A stretch of DNA of 59,901 bases from Oscillospiraceae bacterium (GTDB lineage: Bacteria; Bacillota; Clostridia; Oscillospirales; Ruminococcaceae). Under the pieces are notes generated by a model that saw only the letters and a list, made by a program, of their open reading frames with translations, did no database searches and was not told the origin of the DNA. Position 1 is the first letter of the stretch; each line of letters begins with the position of its first letter. The stretch is taken from assembly GCA_022791945.1 (NCBI GenBank), contig JAAVZY010000089.1, positions 1 through 59,901 on the forward strand. Direction: 5' to 3'. The position numbers and the translations under genes are program-made. Shown here piece after piece: positions 59,087-59,901 of the stretch.

Positions 59087-59901
59087 GACAGTTTCGTCAG
59101 GAGCGTCAGTATGAGGCGGTGCGTCGTGCTGCGGAGGAAGAGAAGTATTCCGTGACAGAGGCATGCCGTGCGCTGCATATCTCCCGTGCCGGATATTACC
59201 AGTGGCGTTCCGGCAGAGCCAGCGCCCGCACAGTGGAAAACAGGCGGTTGGCGGGACTGGTGAAGAAGATTCACACCCAGAACCCGGACAAAGGCTACCG
59301 GCGCATCCGGGACGATCTGGCGCGTTATTACGGTGCGCCAATAAACGACAAGCGGGCGCTGCGCATCTGCCGCAGTCTGGGTGTCCGCTCCACCATCAAA
59401 TATGCCCGGCATGGCTGTACCCGGCGTGCCTCAGATCCACAGTATCTGGCGGAAAATGTGCTGAACCGCCAGTTCTACGCAGAAAAGCCCAACGAAAAAT
59501 GGCTGACGGACGTGACGGAGTTCAAATACTATGTGGGTCCTAGTGTGCATAAGCTCTACCTCATCGCCATCCTGGACCTTTGTGACAGGCGGATCGTCTC
59601 CTTTGTCCTCCGGGACGCCAACGACAGCGCCCTGGTCCATGAGACGCTGGATCAGGCTCTGGCCGCCAACCCGGACGCCCATCCCTTGTTCCACAGCGAC
59701 AGAGGCTTTCAATATACGACCAGGGTGTTCCACGACAAGCTGGCCGCAGCCGGGATGACGCAGAGCATGTCCCGGGTGGGCAAGTGTATTGACAACGGGC
59801 CTATGGAGGGCTTCTGGGGCATCCTCAAGCGGGAGCGCTATTATGGAAGGAAATTCACCAGCCGGGAGCAGCTGGACCGGATGATCCGGGAGTATATTGC
59901 C
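59086..59901 (+). CDS. IS3-family transposase OrfB, rve integrase domain (3' partial)
   Basis: Read in the -1 frame relative to OrfA: RQFRQERQYEAVRRAAEEEKYSVTEACRALHISRAGYYQWRSG is the HTH_21 region, and WLTDVTEFKYY, LFHSDRGFQYTTRVF and GPMEGFWGILKRERYYGRKF give the D, D and E (with K/R seven residues later) of the DDE catalytic triad. There is no good start codon of its own, so expression is probably as an OrfAB fusion. The gene continues beyond the window. Confidence 0.88.

Larger units (their letters stand above)
58337..59901 (+). mobile_element. IS3-family insertion sequence (IS150-like), right end outside window
   Basis: An IS carrying orfA and orfB. I place the left end at TGTCCAAG (58337) because IS150-group elements often start TGTCCA and ParB similarity ends just before; without the right inverted repeat this is inference. 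It interrupts parB and runs to the end of the window. No target duplication can be checked. Confidence 0.7.

Overview
The window reads as chromosomal DNA of a GC-rich, spore-forming, Gram-positive gut anaerobe of the Clostridia, most likely Oscillospiraceae (Intestinimonas, Flavonifractor, Lawsonibacter or Oscillibacter-like). This is inferred from spoIID, remA, the yicC-remA-gmk-rpoZ-priA-def-fmt-rsmB-rlmN-stp-prkC-rsgA series, a PadR/DUF1700/DUF4097 operon, a fructoselysine pair (frlB, frlD) and a biotin-dependent carboxyltransferase set. No rRNA, tRNA or CRISPR array is visible.

Layout. 1-3.7 kb: a partial solute-binding-type protein and two tandem paralogous lipoproteins. 3.8-4.7 kb: a DUF4393 (Abi-alpha-like) gene. 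4.9-7.4 kb: a DUF4129-like/DUF58 pair on the minus strand. 7.9-9.3 kb: an exported Ser/Glu/Pro-rich protein. 9.8-13.7 kb: a YtrA-type GntR regulator, ABC ATPase, permease and a sialidase-like beta-propeller protein. 14.6-21.1 kb: an orphan LolD/MacB-type ATPase, DUF4190 protein, glyQS, a Gfo/Idh/MocA oxidoreductase, nadE and a MATE pump. 21.8-35.5 kb: the long minus-strand housekeeping operon. 35.7-43.4 kb: a small hypothetical, the PadR envelope operon, a lipoprotein, spoIID, citrate synthase, a membrane protein and TetR. 43.4-47.5 kb: a SIS protein, frlB, frlD and a methyltransferase. 47.9-55 kb: rpmB, a small Cys-rich protein, a three-gene 12S/1.3S/5S-like carboxyltransferase cluster, ArsR and fruK. 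55.5 kb to the end: a decayed integrative-element replication/partition module. Its rep gene is frameshifted, parA is split by a truncated tyrosine-recombinase element, and parB is cut short by an IS3-family insertion that runs off the window.

The most striking feature is non-coding. At least twelve intergenic regions hold copies of one modular, palindrome-rich element, full length about 580-710 bp. I define its plus orientation as: outer end GGAAGGGCAAGRCC; interchangeable small palindromes; a CCAAGGGG...CCCCTTGG palindrome; module A (core TTTTTTCTTTACGAAAAAA beside GGGTAGGCGGGCGATCG, read in reverse); a central module C (a hairpin built on ACGTTCC/GGAACGT and a GGACGGCGGTGGTGGAAGG segment); module B (the same core beside GCGTACTGCGTGAATCAGA, then AGTCTGTACAGACT); a second CCAAGGGG palindrome; and the inverted outer end. 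Copies occur in both orientations and in graded states of internal deletion, down to one where only the two outer ends remain as an 18-bp-stem hairpin (7826-7871). Some lie inside the housekeeping operon. I recognise no described repeat family in them, but could not search.

Likely physiology: Amadori-product use (FrlD phosphorylates, FrlB deglycates), phosphofructokinase, citrate synthase and a biotin carboxyltransferase system, together with Ser/Thr kinase signalling, envelope-stress regulation and sporulation.
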